A stretch of 64,000 bases of DNA from Flammeovirgaceae bacterium UBA5585 (GCA_002425185.1 DILT01000018.1:79313-143312), one strand, 5' to 3'. Counted from the stretch's first letter, positions 24,715-34,464 are shown. The notes: generated from the sequence alone by a model not told the origin. Translations and numbers: made by a program.

Positions 24715-26760
24715 TTACGACTTTTCAGCCGGATTTGGTTCCGCCTGGGGCTTTTCTTCCGATAGTGGTTCAGTCGCTACCGGTTCACTCACCGCTGGTT
24801 TTTTATCCATGCTGCCATTTGTAAACTGCTGGTAGGTAGTCGGTTTTTCAAATGGACGTTTTCCGATTAGCCTTTCCAGGTCGGCCTGGAATAGAATTTC
24901 TTTCTCCAGCAGTTCTTTTGCAATAACCTCAAGGTGTTCACGATGATGGCTTAATAAATCTTTCGTGCGTTTGTAACACTCATCGATTATCTTTTTTACT
25001 TCCTCGTCAATCCGCTGTGCGGTGTTATCGGAATAGGGTTTTTGAAAAGCGTAATCAGAAGCTTTTGAGTCGTAGAACGACATGTTTCCTATTTCCGGGT
25101 TCATGCCATAAATGGTTACCATGCTGTATGCCATTTTTGTAATCCGTTCAAGGTCACTCAAGGCCCCGGTTGAAATTTTTCCAAATGTAATGTCTTCGGC
25201 TGCACGGCCACCAAACGCCATGCACATTTCATCCATCAATTGTTCAGTTTGATACAGGAACTGCTCCTTTGGCAGATATTGTGCGTAGCCAAGGGCTGCA
25301 ACACCGCGTGGTACAATGCTTACTTTCACCAACGGATCAGCATGTTCCAGAAACCACCCGGCAACGGCATGTCCGGCTTCATGGTAGGCAACAATTCTTT
25401 TCTCTTCCGGTGAGATGATTTTTGTTTTCTTTTCCAACCCACCAATAACCCGGTCGATAGCGTCTTGAAAATCCTGCATATCCACGGCCTTCTTATCTCT
25501 TCGTGCAGCAATCAAAGCCGCTTCGTTACATACGTTGGCAATTTCGGCACCGGCAAAACCTGGTGTTTGGGCTGATAGTTTCTTAACATCAACCGAAGCA
25601 TCTGTTTTGATCGGCTTCAAATGCACTTTAAAGATTGCTTCACGCCCTACAACATCCGGCTTATCAATACTGATTTGCCTGTCGAAACGCCCGGGGCGCA
25701 AAAGCGCTGAGTCTAATACGTCTGGTCTGTTGGTGGCCGCAAGAATGATGACCCCTGAATCGGTGGCAAAACCATCCATCTCTACTAATAATGAGTTTAA
25801 CGTATTTTCACGCTCATCGTTGGCCCCTGGCATTTGTCCGCGGCCGCGTGAACGACCGATCGCATCGATTTCGTCTATAAAAACAATACACGGGGCTTTC
25901 TCTTTGGCTTGCTTGAATAAATCGCGAACACGGGCAGCGCCCACACCCACAAACATTTCTACAAAGTCAGAACCCGAAAGGGAGAAGAACGGCACAGCGG
26001 CTTCACCGGCCACGGCTTTTGCCAATAAGGTTTTACCGGTACCCGGAGGGCCTACCAAGAGCGCGCCTTTTGGAATTTTGCCACCAAGCTTGGTGAATTT
26101 TGACGGGCTCTTTAAGAACTCAACGATCTCGCGAATTTCTTCTTTTGCTTCTTCCAGACCGGCTACATCCTCAAAGGTTATTTTTACCTTATTCTCTGCA
26201 TCGAACAAAGCTGCTTTTGATTTGCCAATGTTAAAGATCTGACCGCCTGGTCCACCGCCACCGGTCATCCTGCGCATCAGCATCCAGAAACCGAAAAGCA
26301 ACAGGAAGAGGAATCCCCAACTGAAGAACATGTTGAAGTAATCAACCCGCGTTTCAGCCCGGTATTCCGGGCGCTCCGACTCGGGAATTTTGCTTACGAG
26401 TTCGTTGTACCAGCGATCGAAATTATCGACTGAAATGATCCTCACCTTGTAATGAGGCCCTGCATTATTTTGGCCCATGGGTCCCTGAATTTCTTCTTTA
26501 TATTTTGCATTCTGCAGAGCACTTGAAGACAGGGTGACTTCTACAATTTCCTTATCCTTAATTAAAATTATACTGCGTACATCGCGGCTTTCGATCATGG
26601 TTTTCAATTCCCTAAGATCTTTCTCCTTAAGGGTATTGGAGGTATTGAAGTACATCACCGCCATAATGACGGCTACGGTAGCCAAAATTACCCACAACTG
26701 GTAGTTACCGCCTTTGGGCACTTTGGGGGGCAGAATTTTATTATCACGTTTATCAGACAT
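24715..26760 (-). CDS. ftsH: ATP-dependent zinc metalloprotease FtsH
   Basis: 681 residues: membrane helices at about 21-38 and 144-162 enclosing the periplasmic domain; AAA+ module with Walker A GPPGTGKT (237-244), Walker B IVFIDEID (292-299) and the second region ATNRPDVLDSALLRPGRFD; M41 peptidase with the zinc site HEAGH (460-464). FtsH degrades misfolded and regulatory membrane proteins in the cytoplasm-facing chamber. The C-terminal 45 residues are rich in Pro/Glu/Lys and low complexity. A 43-nt gap separates it from rsfS, which is probably co-transcribed. Confidence 0.97.
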   Translation of the reverse strand: MSDKRDNKILPPKVPKGGNYQLWVILATVAVIMAVMYFNTSNTLKEKDLRELKTMIESRDVRSIILIKDKEIVEVTLSSSALQNAKYKEEIQGPMGQNNAGPHYKVRIISVDNFDRWYNELVSKIPESERPEYRAETRVDYFNMFFSWGFLFLLLFGFWMLMRRMTGGGGPGGQIFNIGKSKAALFDAENKVKITFEDVAGLEEAKEEIREIVEFLKSPSKFTKLGGKIPKGALLVGPPGTGKTLLAKAVAGEAAVPFFSLSGSDFVEMFVGVGAARVRDLFKQAKEKAPCIVFIDEIDAIGRSRGRGQMPGANDERENTLNSLLVEMDGFATDSGVIILAATNRPDVLDSALLRPGRFDRQISIDKPDVVGREAIFKVHLKPIKTDASVDVKKLSAQTPGFAGAEIANVCNEAALIAARRDKKAVDMQDFQDAIDRVIGGLEKKTKIISPEEKRIVAYHEAGHAVAGWFLEHADPLVKVSIVPRGVAALGYAQYLPKEQFLYQTEQLMDEMCMAFGGRAAEDITFGKISTGALSDLERITKMAYSMVTIYGMNPEIGNMSFYDSKASDYAFQKPYSDNTAQRIDEEVKKIIDECYKRTKDLLSHHREHLEVIAKELLEKEILFQADLERLIGKRPFEKPTTYQQFTNGSMDKKPAVSEPVATEPLSEEKPQAEPNPAEKS

Positions 26761-26803
26761 CTCGTTCTCGTTTCAAAAGTTCAAATTAATAACGCGACCC
26801 GGT

Positions 26804-27190
26804 TTATTTGGTTATTACCGGATCTTCAATTTCAATTATATCGGCATCGCCCCACAGTTTCTCCAACGCAAAGAATTCCCGCTTATCGTTGCGAAAAATA
26901 TGGGCCACTACATCAAAGTAGTCGAGTAATACCCATTCTTTATTGTGTTTACCCTCTACATGCCACGGGTTTTCCTGTAAGGCCTTGTACACCTGTTCAT
27001 CTACCGAATCGGCTATAGCATCTAATTGTTTATCCGAACCCCCTGAGCAGATCACAAAAAAATCGGCAACGGCATTTTTTATTTTTCGGAGGTCTAATAT
27101 CTGGATGTCAAGGGCTTTCTTTTCCTGCATTCCTTTTACTATGGCGTCACAAAGTTTTTCAGAACTGACACCCTTTCTTTTTTTCGCCAT
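26804..27190 (-). CDS. rsfS: Ribosomal silencing factor RsfS
   Basis: 128 residues, slightly longer than the ~105-120 typical. The core motifs of the Iojap/RsfS family are visible: DIQILDLRKIKNAVADFFVICSG, LDAIADSVDEQVYKAL, PWHVEGKHNKEWVLLDYFDVVAHIF and FFALEKLWGDADII. RsfS binds ribosomal protein L14 and blocks subunit joining in starvation. Co-directional with ftsH, and divergent from birA with 41 nt between start codons. Confidence 0.95.
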   Translation of the reverse strand: MAKKRKGVSSEKLCDAIVKGMQEKKALDIQILDLRKIKNAVADFFVICSGGSDKQLDAIADSVDEQVYKALQENPWHVEGKHNKEWVLLDYFDVVAHIFRNDKREFFALEKLWGDADIIEIEDPVITK

Positions 27191-27231
27191 TAAGCTATCT
27201 TCGGTTTTCGAACAAAATTACAACAAATTAC

Positions 27232-27993
27232 TTGTATAAAATCCCTGCCAATACCCTTTTCATAGGTCAGCATCTTGTATTTGTGCCAGAATGTCACTCT
27301 ACAAACCTTGAAGTTCAACGCCTGATGCAGCAAAAGGGTTCAACTGAGGGTATAGTAGTGGTAACCCAGCACCAAACGGCTGGCCGTGGACAGCAGGGTA
27401 GTATCTGGGTAAGCGAACCGGGAAAGAACCTTACTTTTTCAATTGGTTTGAAGCCGAATTTTATCACTCTTCACCAACAGTTTTACCTCAGTATGGCTGT
27501 TTCATTGGGGTTGTACGATTGTCTTCTGCATTTTTTGCCGGATGAAACGATTAAAATCAAATGGCCCAACGATATAATGGTTAACGATAAAAAGATTTGT
27601 GGAATCCTTATAGAAAACCAAATCGTTAATCAACGCATTGACCGATCGGTTGTGGGGATTGGGTTAAACGTAAACCAACGATTTTTTCCGATGCCGCAAG
27701 CAACCTCAATGAATTTAGAGTGTGAAGAAGTGTTTGACTTGAATGCTGTGTTTTCGGTGTTGGTAGAAAAGATCGAGGCAAGGTATTTGCGATTAAAGAC
27801 AGGTGAATTGGAAAAATTGAAATTAGCCTACGAAGAGAATTTATATTGGCGTGATGAACTTCATGAGTTTGTTATTGACCATCAAACACAACAGGGTATA
27901 GTGAAAGGTGTTTCGGAAGAAGGTAAGCTCTGTGTGCTGCTGAAAGGAGAACTTAAGTCATTTGTCTTTAAGGAAATCCGTTATGCCTACTAA
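27232..27993 (+). CDS. birA: Biotin--[acetyl-CoA-carboxylase] ligase
   Basis: 253 residues. The catalytic motifs of biotin protein ligase are present: HSTNLEVQRLM, the biotin/adenylate loop TAGRGQQGSIWVSEPGKNL (Gly-Arg-Gly), KWPNDIMVNDKKICGILIE and a C-terminal SH3-like cap. It lacks an N-terminal HTH, so it is a monofunctional ligase with no repressor role. The start codon seems to be TTG at 27232, which gives the MYKIPANTLFIGQ-type N-terminus seen in relatives; no ATG fits. The next gene starts inside its stop region (11-nt overlap). Confidence 0.93.
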   Translation: MYKIPANTLFIGQHLVFVPECHSTNLEVQRLMQQKGSTEGIVVVTQHQTAGRGQQGSIWVSEPGKNLTFSIGLKPNFITLHQQFYLSMAVSLGLYDCLLHFLPDETIKIKWPNDIMVNDKKICGILIENQIVNQRIDRSVVGIGLNVNQRFFPMPQATSMNLECEEVFDLNAVFSVLVEKIEARYLRLKTGELEKLKLAYEENLYWRDELHEFVIDHQTQQGIVKGVSEEGKLCVLLKGELKSFVFKEIRYAY

Positions 27994-28924
27994 GCGTTGT
28001 GTTTTTTTATTTGTGTACTTGTTGATTATAAGCAGCTTTTGTTTTGGTCAGCACCCTTCTATCACCACTACTGACATTGATAATTTCTGGAGGGCTTATG
28101 ATAAATTAAACACCGCCCGATCGAAAGAGGATAGTGTAATCATCATTCAAACAGAATATATTGACCGGGCAACAAATAACTTTAAAACATTTATACTCAT
28201 CCGTAAATTTACTGCGGCCGAGTATGTGAAGGTCATTGGCAAGTATCCTCAGTTCTGGAATTCGGTACGGCCGTTGACAGAGAACATTGTAAATCGCAAA
28301 GATGAGATTGAAGGAATTCTTAAAAAGTTTGAACGTGAATTGCCTGCATTTAAAATTCCCGATGTTTGTTTTGCGATAGGATGCTTGCGTACGGGTGGTA
28401 CAACAGGCAATAATTTAATACTAATAGGATCGGAGATTGCTGCGGCAGACAAGCATGTTGTAAAAGATGAATTAACATCCTGGTTAAACAGCATTATCGG
28501 AAACACCGGTGATATAGTTTCCATGGTGGCACATGAGGCGGTGCACACCCGGCAGAAAGGCAGGAATACAGATTTGTTAGTGTCCGTAATGCAGGAAGGT
28601 ATTGCAGATTTTGTGACAGCGTTAGTTACCGGGTTAAATATTAATGCGCATATTCATGAGTATGGTAAAGCCCATGCCTGTGAAATACAAAATGAGTTTA
28701 ATGAGGCCGTCAAACAAAAGAGCACCGATTTAAAACCCTGGCTTTACAATGGCAGTAGTGCGGGTAATCGTATGCACGATCTCGGGTATTATATCGGGTA
28801 TGCTATTGCTGAATCATTTTATGAAAAGCAAACCGATAAGCAGAAAGCATTGGAGTGGCTGCTTGACAAAAGCAAATACAAAAAAATTTATTCGTTAAGT
28901 GGTTATAGCGAGGGATGTAATTAG
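27983..28924 (+). CDS. Exported HExxH putative metalloprotease (GldB/DUF2268-like)
   Basis: 313 residues with a signal peptide (MPTKRCVFLFVYLLIISSFCFG) and a helix carrying HEAVH in VSMVAHEAVHTRQKG (about residues 188-192), the zinc-ligand pattern of gluzincins; a further E within MQEGIADFVTALV fits as third ligand. The family resembles the DUF2268/GldB predicted zinc protease group, which I name only by similarity of layout. The ORF opens upstream inside birA but the ATG at 27983 begins just before the signal peptide. Coupled to birA through an 11-nt overlap. Confidence 0.75.
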   Translation: MPTKRCVFLFVYLLIISSFCFGQHPSITTTDIDNFWRAYDKLNTARSKEDSVIIIQTEYIDRATNNFKTFILIRKFTAAEYVKVIGKYPQFWNSVRPLTENIVNRKDEIEGILKKFERELPAFKIPDVCFAIGCLRTGGTTGNNLILIGSEIAAADKHVVKDELTSWLNSIIGNTGDIVSMVAHEAVHTRQKGRNTDLLVSVMQEGIADFVTALVTGLNINAHIHEYGKAHACEIQNEFNEAVKQKSTDLKPWLYNGSSAGNRMHDLGYYIGYAIAESFYEKQTDKQKALEWLLDKSKYKKIYSLSGYSEGCN

Positions 28925-28938
28925 ACCGTTTAAATTAG

Positions 28939-29016
28939 CCACAGCGGACACTGAGGAGGCTCGGAGGTCACAAAAGGATATCTGTGAACTTTGTGTGACC
29001 TTTGTGTCCGCTGTGG
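28939..29016. repeat. Imperfect inverted repeat between convergent genes
   Basis: Outer arms CCACAGCGGACAC (28939-28951) and GTGTCCGCTGTGG (29004-29016) are perfectly complementary over 13 bp; inner arms AGGTCACA (28965-28972) and TGTGACCT (28994-29001) add a second 8-bp stem. It sits between the HExxH gene and the converging TonB receptor gene. Similar CCACAG..GGACAC intergenic repeats occur widely in bacterial genomes. Confidence 0.65.
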
Positions 29017-29034
29017 TTAAAGGTATTTTTAACA

Positions 29035-31380
29035 TCAAAATTCAATCTTATAACTCAACACCGGAATCAAGGGTGTTTGGTATGCAGTAGTAACTTCTCC
29101 GCTTAGTGGTTCAAAGTACTTTCCGTAAATATTTTTCCGGTTGGTTACGTTTTGAATATCCAGCGCCAGCGTGTGTGTTGACTTAGGTTTGTTGCGCTTT
29201 AAGCTCACCCGTAAATCTGTTCGGAAGTAAGCCGGGTTTTGAGCTTCAAAGGCGCGGTCATCATAATGCACGGTCTCACCACGTGCGATGGATTCTTCCA
29301 GGTTGATCGGGGTAGTTCGCAAACCGCCACTGTAAATACTGCGGAGGTTAACACTTAATACCCGGTCTTTTTTCAACATAAACTCTTTTCCTCCGGTAAA
29401 TGTGATGTTGGCATTACCGTTGAAGCGTGTGTTTCGCCATTTGTTTTCATTGGTTTTGTATAAGGAGTTATAAACTGAAGTTGACAGCAGGAAGTAAAGG
29501 TTGTTATGGGTGAACTGCTCCAATGTAAACTCAATCCCGTAGTTTTTACCGTAACCATCATTTACGAGCGGAGCTGTTTCATACGACCACTCCTGGTTGA
29601 GGATGGAGTATGTTTCATTGGCGCCTTCTTTAATCGGGATGTTAAACAGGTGTTGATAGTAGGTCTCCACTTTCATTCTTAGTAAGGGATTCAGTGAACG
29701 GTCGTACCCCAATACAAAGTGGTGCGACTTGCTTAAATCCAGGTTTTTATTCGCCTTAATGATTTCCCCGTTTTCTTCATGCACACCAAAATAAGTTCCT
29801 AAGGGTTGAACCTGGCTATGGAGTCCATATCCAACATTGATTCGTTGTACCTCATCCAGTGCGTAGGATGCACTTACACGTGGCTCAACAGAGAAAGAGT
29901 TATTTAAAAGCAATTTCAGGTAATGCACTCCGCTATTGATAGTTAATTGTTCAGATGCTTTAATATTTACTTGTGAAAAGGCTTGAATGCTTTGGGTATT
30001 GCCTTTGGAGTTAAGATCCGTCAGGAATTGGTTAACATCGGTATGAAAGGATTGCTGCCTCAGGCTATAGTTAAGTTGGTTCAGGTAAATACCGCTTCGC
30101 ATGCTATACCGTGCTGATAATTTTGTATTTAGAACTGAACTAAGTGTAATTTTTGAATTGGTGAAGTTACCATCGTACCAACGTTGATTGTTGTAATTGT
30201 CATCTAATTTATAGGTTATATCACCGAGTTCATTTCCTGATGCCAAAACCGTTGTTTGAAGAAAATTATTTTTATTCATCATATAGGCATGCTTAATACC
30301 TAATGCACCCGTGTTGGAAAAGTAGTTTGAACTGTAACGTTCATAATCATACTCCCATACTAATGAATCTTTCTTAGCTTCATTTTTCTGGTCGCTCAAA
30401 CCACCAAAACCAAAGATGGTTATAGCACTTTTCTTTCCGGTTGGTAAGTGGATGTTTACTGAAAGATCTTGAAAGTTGGTGATGTAATCACCGAGCGGTA
30501 CACCCACTTTAGATAGAATAGATAAGGTTGAATACCGGTAATTTATCAGGTAGGAGCCTTTGTAATTTTTAGCCATCGGACCTTCAGCGGCAAAATCAAC
30601 ACCCAAAAAGCCTGCCTGGAAAGTCAGTTCTCTTTTCTCGTTGTTTCCTTTTCGTAAACTTAAATCAAACACACCCGATAAGGCATTCCCATATTCAGCA
30701 GCGAAAGCGCCCGTCATAAAATCAGAATTGGTAAGCAGTTGCGAACTGAGAATGGAGATGCCACCACCCGAAGCGCCCGGTGACACAAAGTGATTCGGGT
30801 TGGGAATGTCTATTCCTTCCATGCGCCACAATAATCCATTGGGGTTGTTACCCCGAATCGAAATATTGTTGTTACCATCATCGGTACTCACTACACCAGA
30901 AAAGGAGGCGGCCATACGGGCCGGGTCGTTTATGGCTGCAGCAAATTTTCTTGTTTCTTCAACGGAAAAAGTTCGTCCACTCACCAATACCATTTCATTA
31001 ATAGTCCGGTCTTTTTCAACGGCCGTTATTACTATTTCTTCCATCTGAACAATGTCTTCTTCAATGGGAATATTCAGCACTACTTCTTTGCCTGAATTGA
31101 CAACCACATTGGGGAGAACAAAATCTTTATACCCAATGAAACTTACCCGGATGGTATAGGTGCCAATGGGCAATTTCAAGATTTTGAATTCACCGTCCAG
31201 ATCTGTGGTGGCGCCAATCAGGGGATCGGTATTAAGAATCATTACCGTTGCACCGGGCAGGGGAGTTTGCGTAACCTGATCAATGATTCTTCCCCGAAGG
31301 GTTTGTGTTAAGTGTTGGGCATTTAAACTTGTTACTGTAAAGATGAAAATGGTGAAAACAATCTTTTTTAGGATTTTCAT
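29035..31380 (-). CDS. TonB-dependent receptor with CarboxypepD_reg-like N-terminal domain
   Basis: 781 residues: signal peptide (MKILKKIVFTIFIFTVTSLNAQ), carboxypeptidase-regulatory-like domain (GRIIDQVTQTPLPGATVMILNTDPLIGATTDLDGEF, about 30-110), plug domain (KFAAAINDPARMAASFSGVVSTDDGNNNISIRGNNPNGLLWRMEGIDIPNPNHF) and a beta-barrel with many aromatic strands up to a terminal SYKIEF. The plug lacks the classic VDGVP pattern and reads RMEGIDIP, as in many Bacteroidota receptors of unknown ligand. No SusD partner, sigma/anti-sigma pair or TonB box is obvious nearby. Substrate unknown. Confidence 0.93.
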   Translation of the reverse strand: MKILKKIVFTIFIFTVTSLNAQHLTQTLRGRIIDQVTQTPLPGATVMILNTDPLIGATTDLDGEFKILKLPIGTYTIRVSFIGYKDFVLPNVVVNSGKEVVLNIPIEEDIVQMEEIVITAVEKDRTINEMVLVSGRTFSVEETRKFAAAINDPARMAASFSGVVSTDDGNNNISIRGNNPNGLLWRMEGIDIPNPNHFVSPGASGGGISILSSQLLTNSDFMTGAFAAEYGNALSGVFDLSLRKGNNEKRELTFQAGFLGVDFAAEGPMAKNYKGSYLINYRYSTLSILSKVGVPLGDYITNFQDLSVNIHLPTGKKSAITIFGFGGLSDQKNEAKKDSLVWEYDYERYSSNYFSNTGALGIKHAYMMNKNNFLQTTVLASGNELGDITYKLDDNYNNQRWYDGNFTNSKITLSSVLNTKLSARYSMRSGIYLNQLNYSLRQQSFHTDVNQFLTDLNSKGNTQSIQAFSQVNIKASEQLTINSGVHYLKLLLNNSFSVEPRVSASYALDEVQRINVGYGLHSQVQPLGTYFGVHEENGEIIKANKNLDLSKSHHFVLGYDRSLNPLLRMKVETYYQHLFNIPIKEGANETYSILNQEWSYETAPLVNDGYGKNYGIEFTLEQFTHNNLYFLLSTSVYNSLYKTNENKWRNTRFNGNANITFTGGKEFMLKKDRVLSVNLRSIYSGGLRTTPINLEESIARGETVHYDDRAFEAQNPAYFRTDLRVSLKRNKPKSTHTLALDIQNVTNRKNIYGKYFEPLSGEVTTAYQTPLIPVLSYKIEF

Positions 31381-31467
31381 AAGGGTTTGAAGTCAGTTTG
31401 CTCTACTGACAACTGAGTATCAGGTCACCCCTATAGAACGTCAATATTTTTTTAGATGAACTTTGTA

Positions 31468-31638
31468 TGACATGCTGAACTTGTTGTTTCAACCCGAGCT
31501 TGTCGTGTCACCCTGAGCTTGTCGTGTTACCCTGGGCTTATCGTATCGCCCTTAGCTTGTCGTGTCATCCTTAGCTTATCGTGTCGCCCTGAGCTTGTCG
31601 TGTCACCCTGAGCTTGTCGTGTCACCCTGAGCTTGTCG
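31468..31638 (+). repeat. Nine tandem 19-bp repeats
   Basis: Units 31468-31486 to 31620-31638 follow the consensus TGTCACCCTGAGCTTGTCG. Units at 31506, 31601 and 31620 match exactly; the others differ at 1-7 positions and diverge most at the 5' end. The core resembles the CTGAGCTTGTCGAAG hairpin arm common in Bacteroidota intergenic DNA. The 399-nt region 31381-31779 holds these and the inverted block at 31657, and no gene. Confidence 0.8.
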
Positions 31639-31656
31639 AAGGGTGACCGTTTCCAA

Positions 31657-31716
31657 ATCATGCTTCCACAGGCTCAATCATGCTTCGACAGGCTCAGTCA
31701 TGCTTCGACAGGCTCA
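31657..31716 (-). repeat. Three 20-bp repeats, inverse of the preceding tandem array
   Basis: ATCATGCTTCCACAGGCTCA, then two units of TCATGCTTCGACAGGCTCA type (31677-31696, 31697-31716). They are near reverse complements of the CTGAGCTTGTCGAAG core, so the two blocks could fold onto each other. Confidence 0.7.
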
Positions 31717-31779
31717 GCATGACATCGTTCGTTACTTCTTCAGCAGGGCGCTCCTATGATTTAAGACACTTTTTGAACT

Positions 31780-33444
31780 TCAAAAAAATCGTATACCTGC
31801 CCTGAATCCCCACCATACCTGCGTTGCCAGGTCGTGTTGAGGGTAGGTTCGTTCAGACTGAATGGTTGGTGTGTAGTAGGTAAATAAAACTGGGTGGTTG
31901 TTGAAGGTGGTATCGTAAACCCGAATTGAAAGTGTGGGCCCGGCATAAAGCGCAAACTTACGTGCGACTTGAAAATCCAGCCCGGTATACACCCGGTTTA
32001 CAAGGTTCAGTGCCTCAACGTTTCCTTTGTTGACCTGATTGGCGGTTGCTTCAATATTCAGGTAAAGCTTTTTAAAGATTCGGGGTGATGTACCCACACC
32101 ATAACCAAACGACCAGGTAACGGAATCCGATTGCTCAGGCCGCATGCCAACGGAAATGATGTTGTAAAAGGCACGAACACCGGTGCGGAAGGAAATATTA
32201 ACGGGTATCACCTCGTCTGCGCCAAGTTCAAGCGTGTGGTAGCCCTTCGCAACAAAGCTCAAAAATCCAACGGGCACACCGCGTATACTATCGGCAATAT
32301 TGAGAAACCCGATTTGTGACCCGTTAACATGCTTGGCAATATTTACAAAACCAGCCACTTGCGTACCGGTAATGGATTTACTGATGTTGGCGAAACCTGC
32401 TACTTGTGCACCTTCGGTATGGTTGGCGGCCAGGTTCAGGAAACCGGCAAGTTGAGCGCCATGTGCATCACGTATGATCAGGTTGGTAAATCCTGCCGCT
32501 TGAACTCCACTGGCTGATTGAAGATTCAGATTGAACAAGCCACCCAACTGAACACCGTTTGTTTCTCCACCATTCAGGTTGAACACACCAGCAGCCTGAA
32601 AAGATTTTACATTTCCGGTGTTGATGTTAAACACTCCGCCAAATTCTGCTTTGTTGGTTCCGGCAGAATAGCCACCTAAAATATTAAACGACCAATCGTT
32701 GGTAACGCTACCGCTTAGTTTCCGGTTGGTGCCTACAAAGGGCACAAAAGATACCTGCCATGTTCTGTGGATAGTATCCCTTACATTGCCCAGGTTAATA
32801 CTGGCCACTGAATTTTTTGTCCACGTCCATACTTTTGCTGCGGGCCTGGCAATACTTTCACCTACGTTGCTTAACTTCTCTTTATCAATCTCGATAGAAA
32901 TTTTTTGAAACGAAGAGCGCTTTTGCTGTGCTAAAACAACCGTATCGGCATAGTCCACTTTTTTTATAACCAGTTTGTAATCATCCGGTGTTGGTTTTTT
33001 TACAACGTATTCAAAATAACCATATTGATCGGTGGTTACCGAGCGAAGCGTTACCGGGTTATAAACTGTTGCGGACTCAACTTTCTTTCCTGAGGCTTCA
33101 TCCACTACATACCCGCTGATCACCACCTCCCTGGAAGACTTTGGCAACGGTGTTAAAATAACGTAAACACCTTTTTGTTTTATCCTCACCTGGCCGTCAA
33201 AAACAGTTTCCAGTATTTCGCGGGTTGTTTCGTTATTGAATTGATAGGTAACGCTACGCTGAACATCCAACGCGGATGCGCTGTAGGAAAACACACAACC
33301 CGCTTCGTGGGATAATCGCTTTAAAAAGGAGTCGAGGCGTTCATCCTGCGCAGTAAGTATTACCGTTCGCTCCAATACCGGAACTTGCTGGGCCATCGCG
33401 TGAAAGCCATTAAATACGATGAGAAGGCAAAAAAAATACCTCAT
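31780..33444 (-). CDS. STN/CarboxypepD_reg-like surface-repeat protein
   Basis: 554 residues: signal peptide (MRYFFCLLIVFNGFHAMA), STN domain (about 25-95; LDSFLKRLSHEAGCVFSYSASALD ... GVYVILTP), a carboxypeptidase-regulatory-like domain (about 108-190), then about 150 residues of a 20-22-residue repeat (GVQLGGLFNLN.., GVQAAGFTNL.., GAQLAGFLNL.., GAQVAGFANI..) of the LA_2272 surface-repeat type, ending in beta-strands. There is no plug or TonB barrel, so it is not a transporter, although STN domains normally precede one and talk to FecR. It is the last gene of a sigma/FecR operon-like set (49-nt gap). Confidence 0.82.
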   Translation of the reverse strand: MRYFFCLLIVFNGFHAMAQQVPVLERTVILTAQDERLDSFLKRLSHEAGCVFSYSASALDVQRSVTYQFNNETTREILETVFDGQVRIKQKGVYVILTPLPKSSREVVISGYVVDEASGKKVESATVYNPVTLRSVTTDQYGYFEYVVKKPTPDDYKLVIKKVDYADTVVLAQQKRSSFQKISIEIDKEKLSNVGESIARPAAKVWTWTKNSVASINLGNVRDTIHRTWQVSFVPFVGTNRKLSGSVTNDWSFNILGGYSAGTNKAEFGGVFNINTGNVKSFQAAGVFNLNGGETNGVQLGGLFNLNLQSASGVQAAGFTNLIIRDAHGAQLAGFLNLAANHTEGAQVAGFANISKSITGTQVAGFVNIAKHVNGSQIGFLNIADSIRGVPVGFLSFVAKGYHTLELGADEVIPVNISFRTGVRAFYNIISVGMRPEQSDSVTWSFGYGVGTSPRIFKKLYLNIEATANQVNKGNVEALNLVNRVYTGLDFQVARKFALYAGPTLSIRVYDTTFNNHPVLFTYYTPTIQSERTYPQHDLATQVWWGFRAGIRFF

Positions 33445-33492
33445 ACCACAACAGGAATGATCAGGCTAACGAAGTACAGGGAATAAGGTTTC

Positions 33493-34464
33493 TTACAAAC
33501 AGCCATCACCGGTAAGTACGATCTCATTTTCGTTGTTGGTAACCGTAAGATTAAGCGTTTCGGCAATTACCGATAAAATCGTATCGAGATCTTCATTTTC
33601 AAAATCTACGGTTACCCTGCAGTTCTCAATATTTGCGGAGACAACAATCTTTCGATTATACACACTACCAAGCTGTTCAGCAGCTGATTTCAGATCAATG
33701 TCATTAAACGTGAATAGCAGTGTCTTGTAAGCGATTACGTTTGGATCAGCTTCTGCTTTGGAGAATTGTTTGGCGGATTTATCGTACAATCCTTTCTCAC
33801 CGGCCTGAATAAGAATACCCTCATCCGTTTGTGTGTAAAATTGAACTTCACCTTCCAGGACTGACACTTCGATGAGATCAGTGTCAGGGTAAGCCTTCAC
33901 GTTAAAAGTGGTACCGATGTCACGAATAAATACTTCACCGGTTTGTACAACCCAATTCACTTTTTTATCAGACGTAATGGTTAAGGTGGCTTCTCCTGTT
34001 AATTTTATTACGCCTGTCTTTTTGCGCTCGTTATAGGTGACTTCTATAGTGCTGTTTTTATTCAGCGAGATTTCTGTGTTGTCGGCAAGGGCTTGTGTAA
34101 TTACTTCATCTTCGCTGGTTAGTTGAAGATGCTCGGCAGTGAAAAATTGCCAATACAGAAAGTAGGAGAGTACACTTATGAGCAGAAGACTGGCCGCAAC
34201 ACGCCACAGGTTAATTACGGGTAGCTTTCGAATCCTGCCTGATTCAATTTTATCTTTTACCTTTTCCCAGGCTGCAACCACATCGTAAACTTGACCATCG
34301 TCTAACTGAGCTTTATCAAATATGAGCTGAGCATGGTCAACATATTTTTGATTGTCAGCCGATTGGGCGCACCACTCCAGCACTAACTGTTTTTCTTCAG
34401 CAGTTGCTTCACCGGTAATGAACTTACCTACTATCTCCTCCATATCGTATCCTTCCTGGCTCAT
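33493..34464 (-). CDS. FecR-family anti-sigma factor
   Basis: 323 residues: cytoplasmic N-terminal segment (EEIVGKFITGEATAEEKQLVLEWCAQSADNQKYV), one membrane helix (about 86-104, LWRVAASLLLISVLSYFLYWQF), the periplasmic FecR beta domain (NTEISLNKNSTIEVTYNERKKTGVIKLTGEATLTI ... TTFNVKAYPDTDLIEVSVLEGEV) and a C-terminal DUF4974 domain (FNDIDLKSAAEQLGSVYNRKIVV). FecR proteins transmit a signal from an outer-membrane protein to the cognate sigma factor. ATG overlaps the sigma factor stop by 4 nt. The natural signal donor is the adjacent STN protein. Confidence 0.93.
   Translation of the reverse strand: MSQEGYDMEEIVGKFITGEATAEEKQLVLEWCAQSADNQKYVDHAQLIFDKAQLDDGQVYDVVAAWEKVKDKIESGRIRKLPVINLWRVAASLLLISVLSYFLYWQFFTAEHLQLTSEDEVITQALADNTEISLNKNSTIEVTYNERKKTGVIKLTGEATLTITSDKKVNWVVQTGEVFIRDIGTTFNVKAYPDTDLIEVSVLEGEVQFYTQTDEGILIQAGEKGLYDKSAKQFSKAEADPNVIAYKTLLFTFNDIDLKSAAEQLGSVYNRKIVVSANIENCRVTVDFENEDLDTILSVIAETLNLTVTNNENEIVLTGDGCL

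Noticed and set aside
29373..29561. 62-residue minus-strand ORF inside the TonB receptor
   Set aside because: Alternative frame of a clear receptor gene with no motif of its own.
31468..31716. CRISPR array
   Set aside because: Units are contiguous without unique spacers and diverge like decaying tandem repeats; no cas genes nearby.
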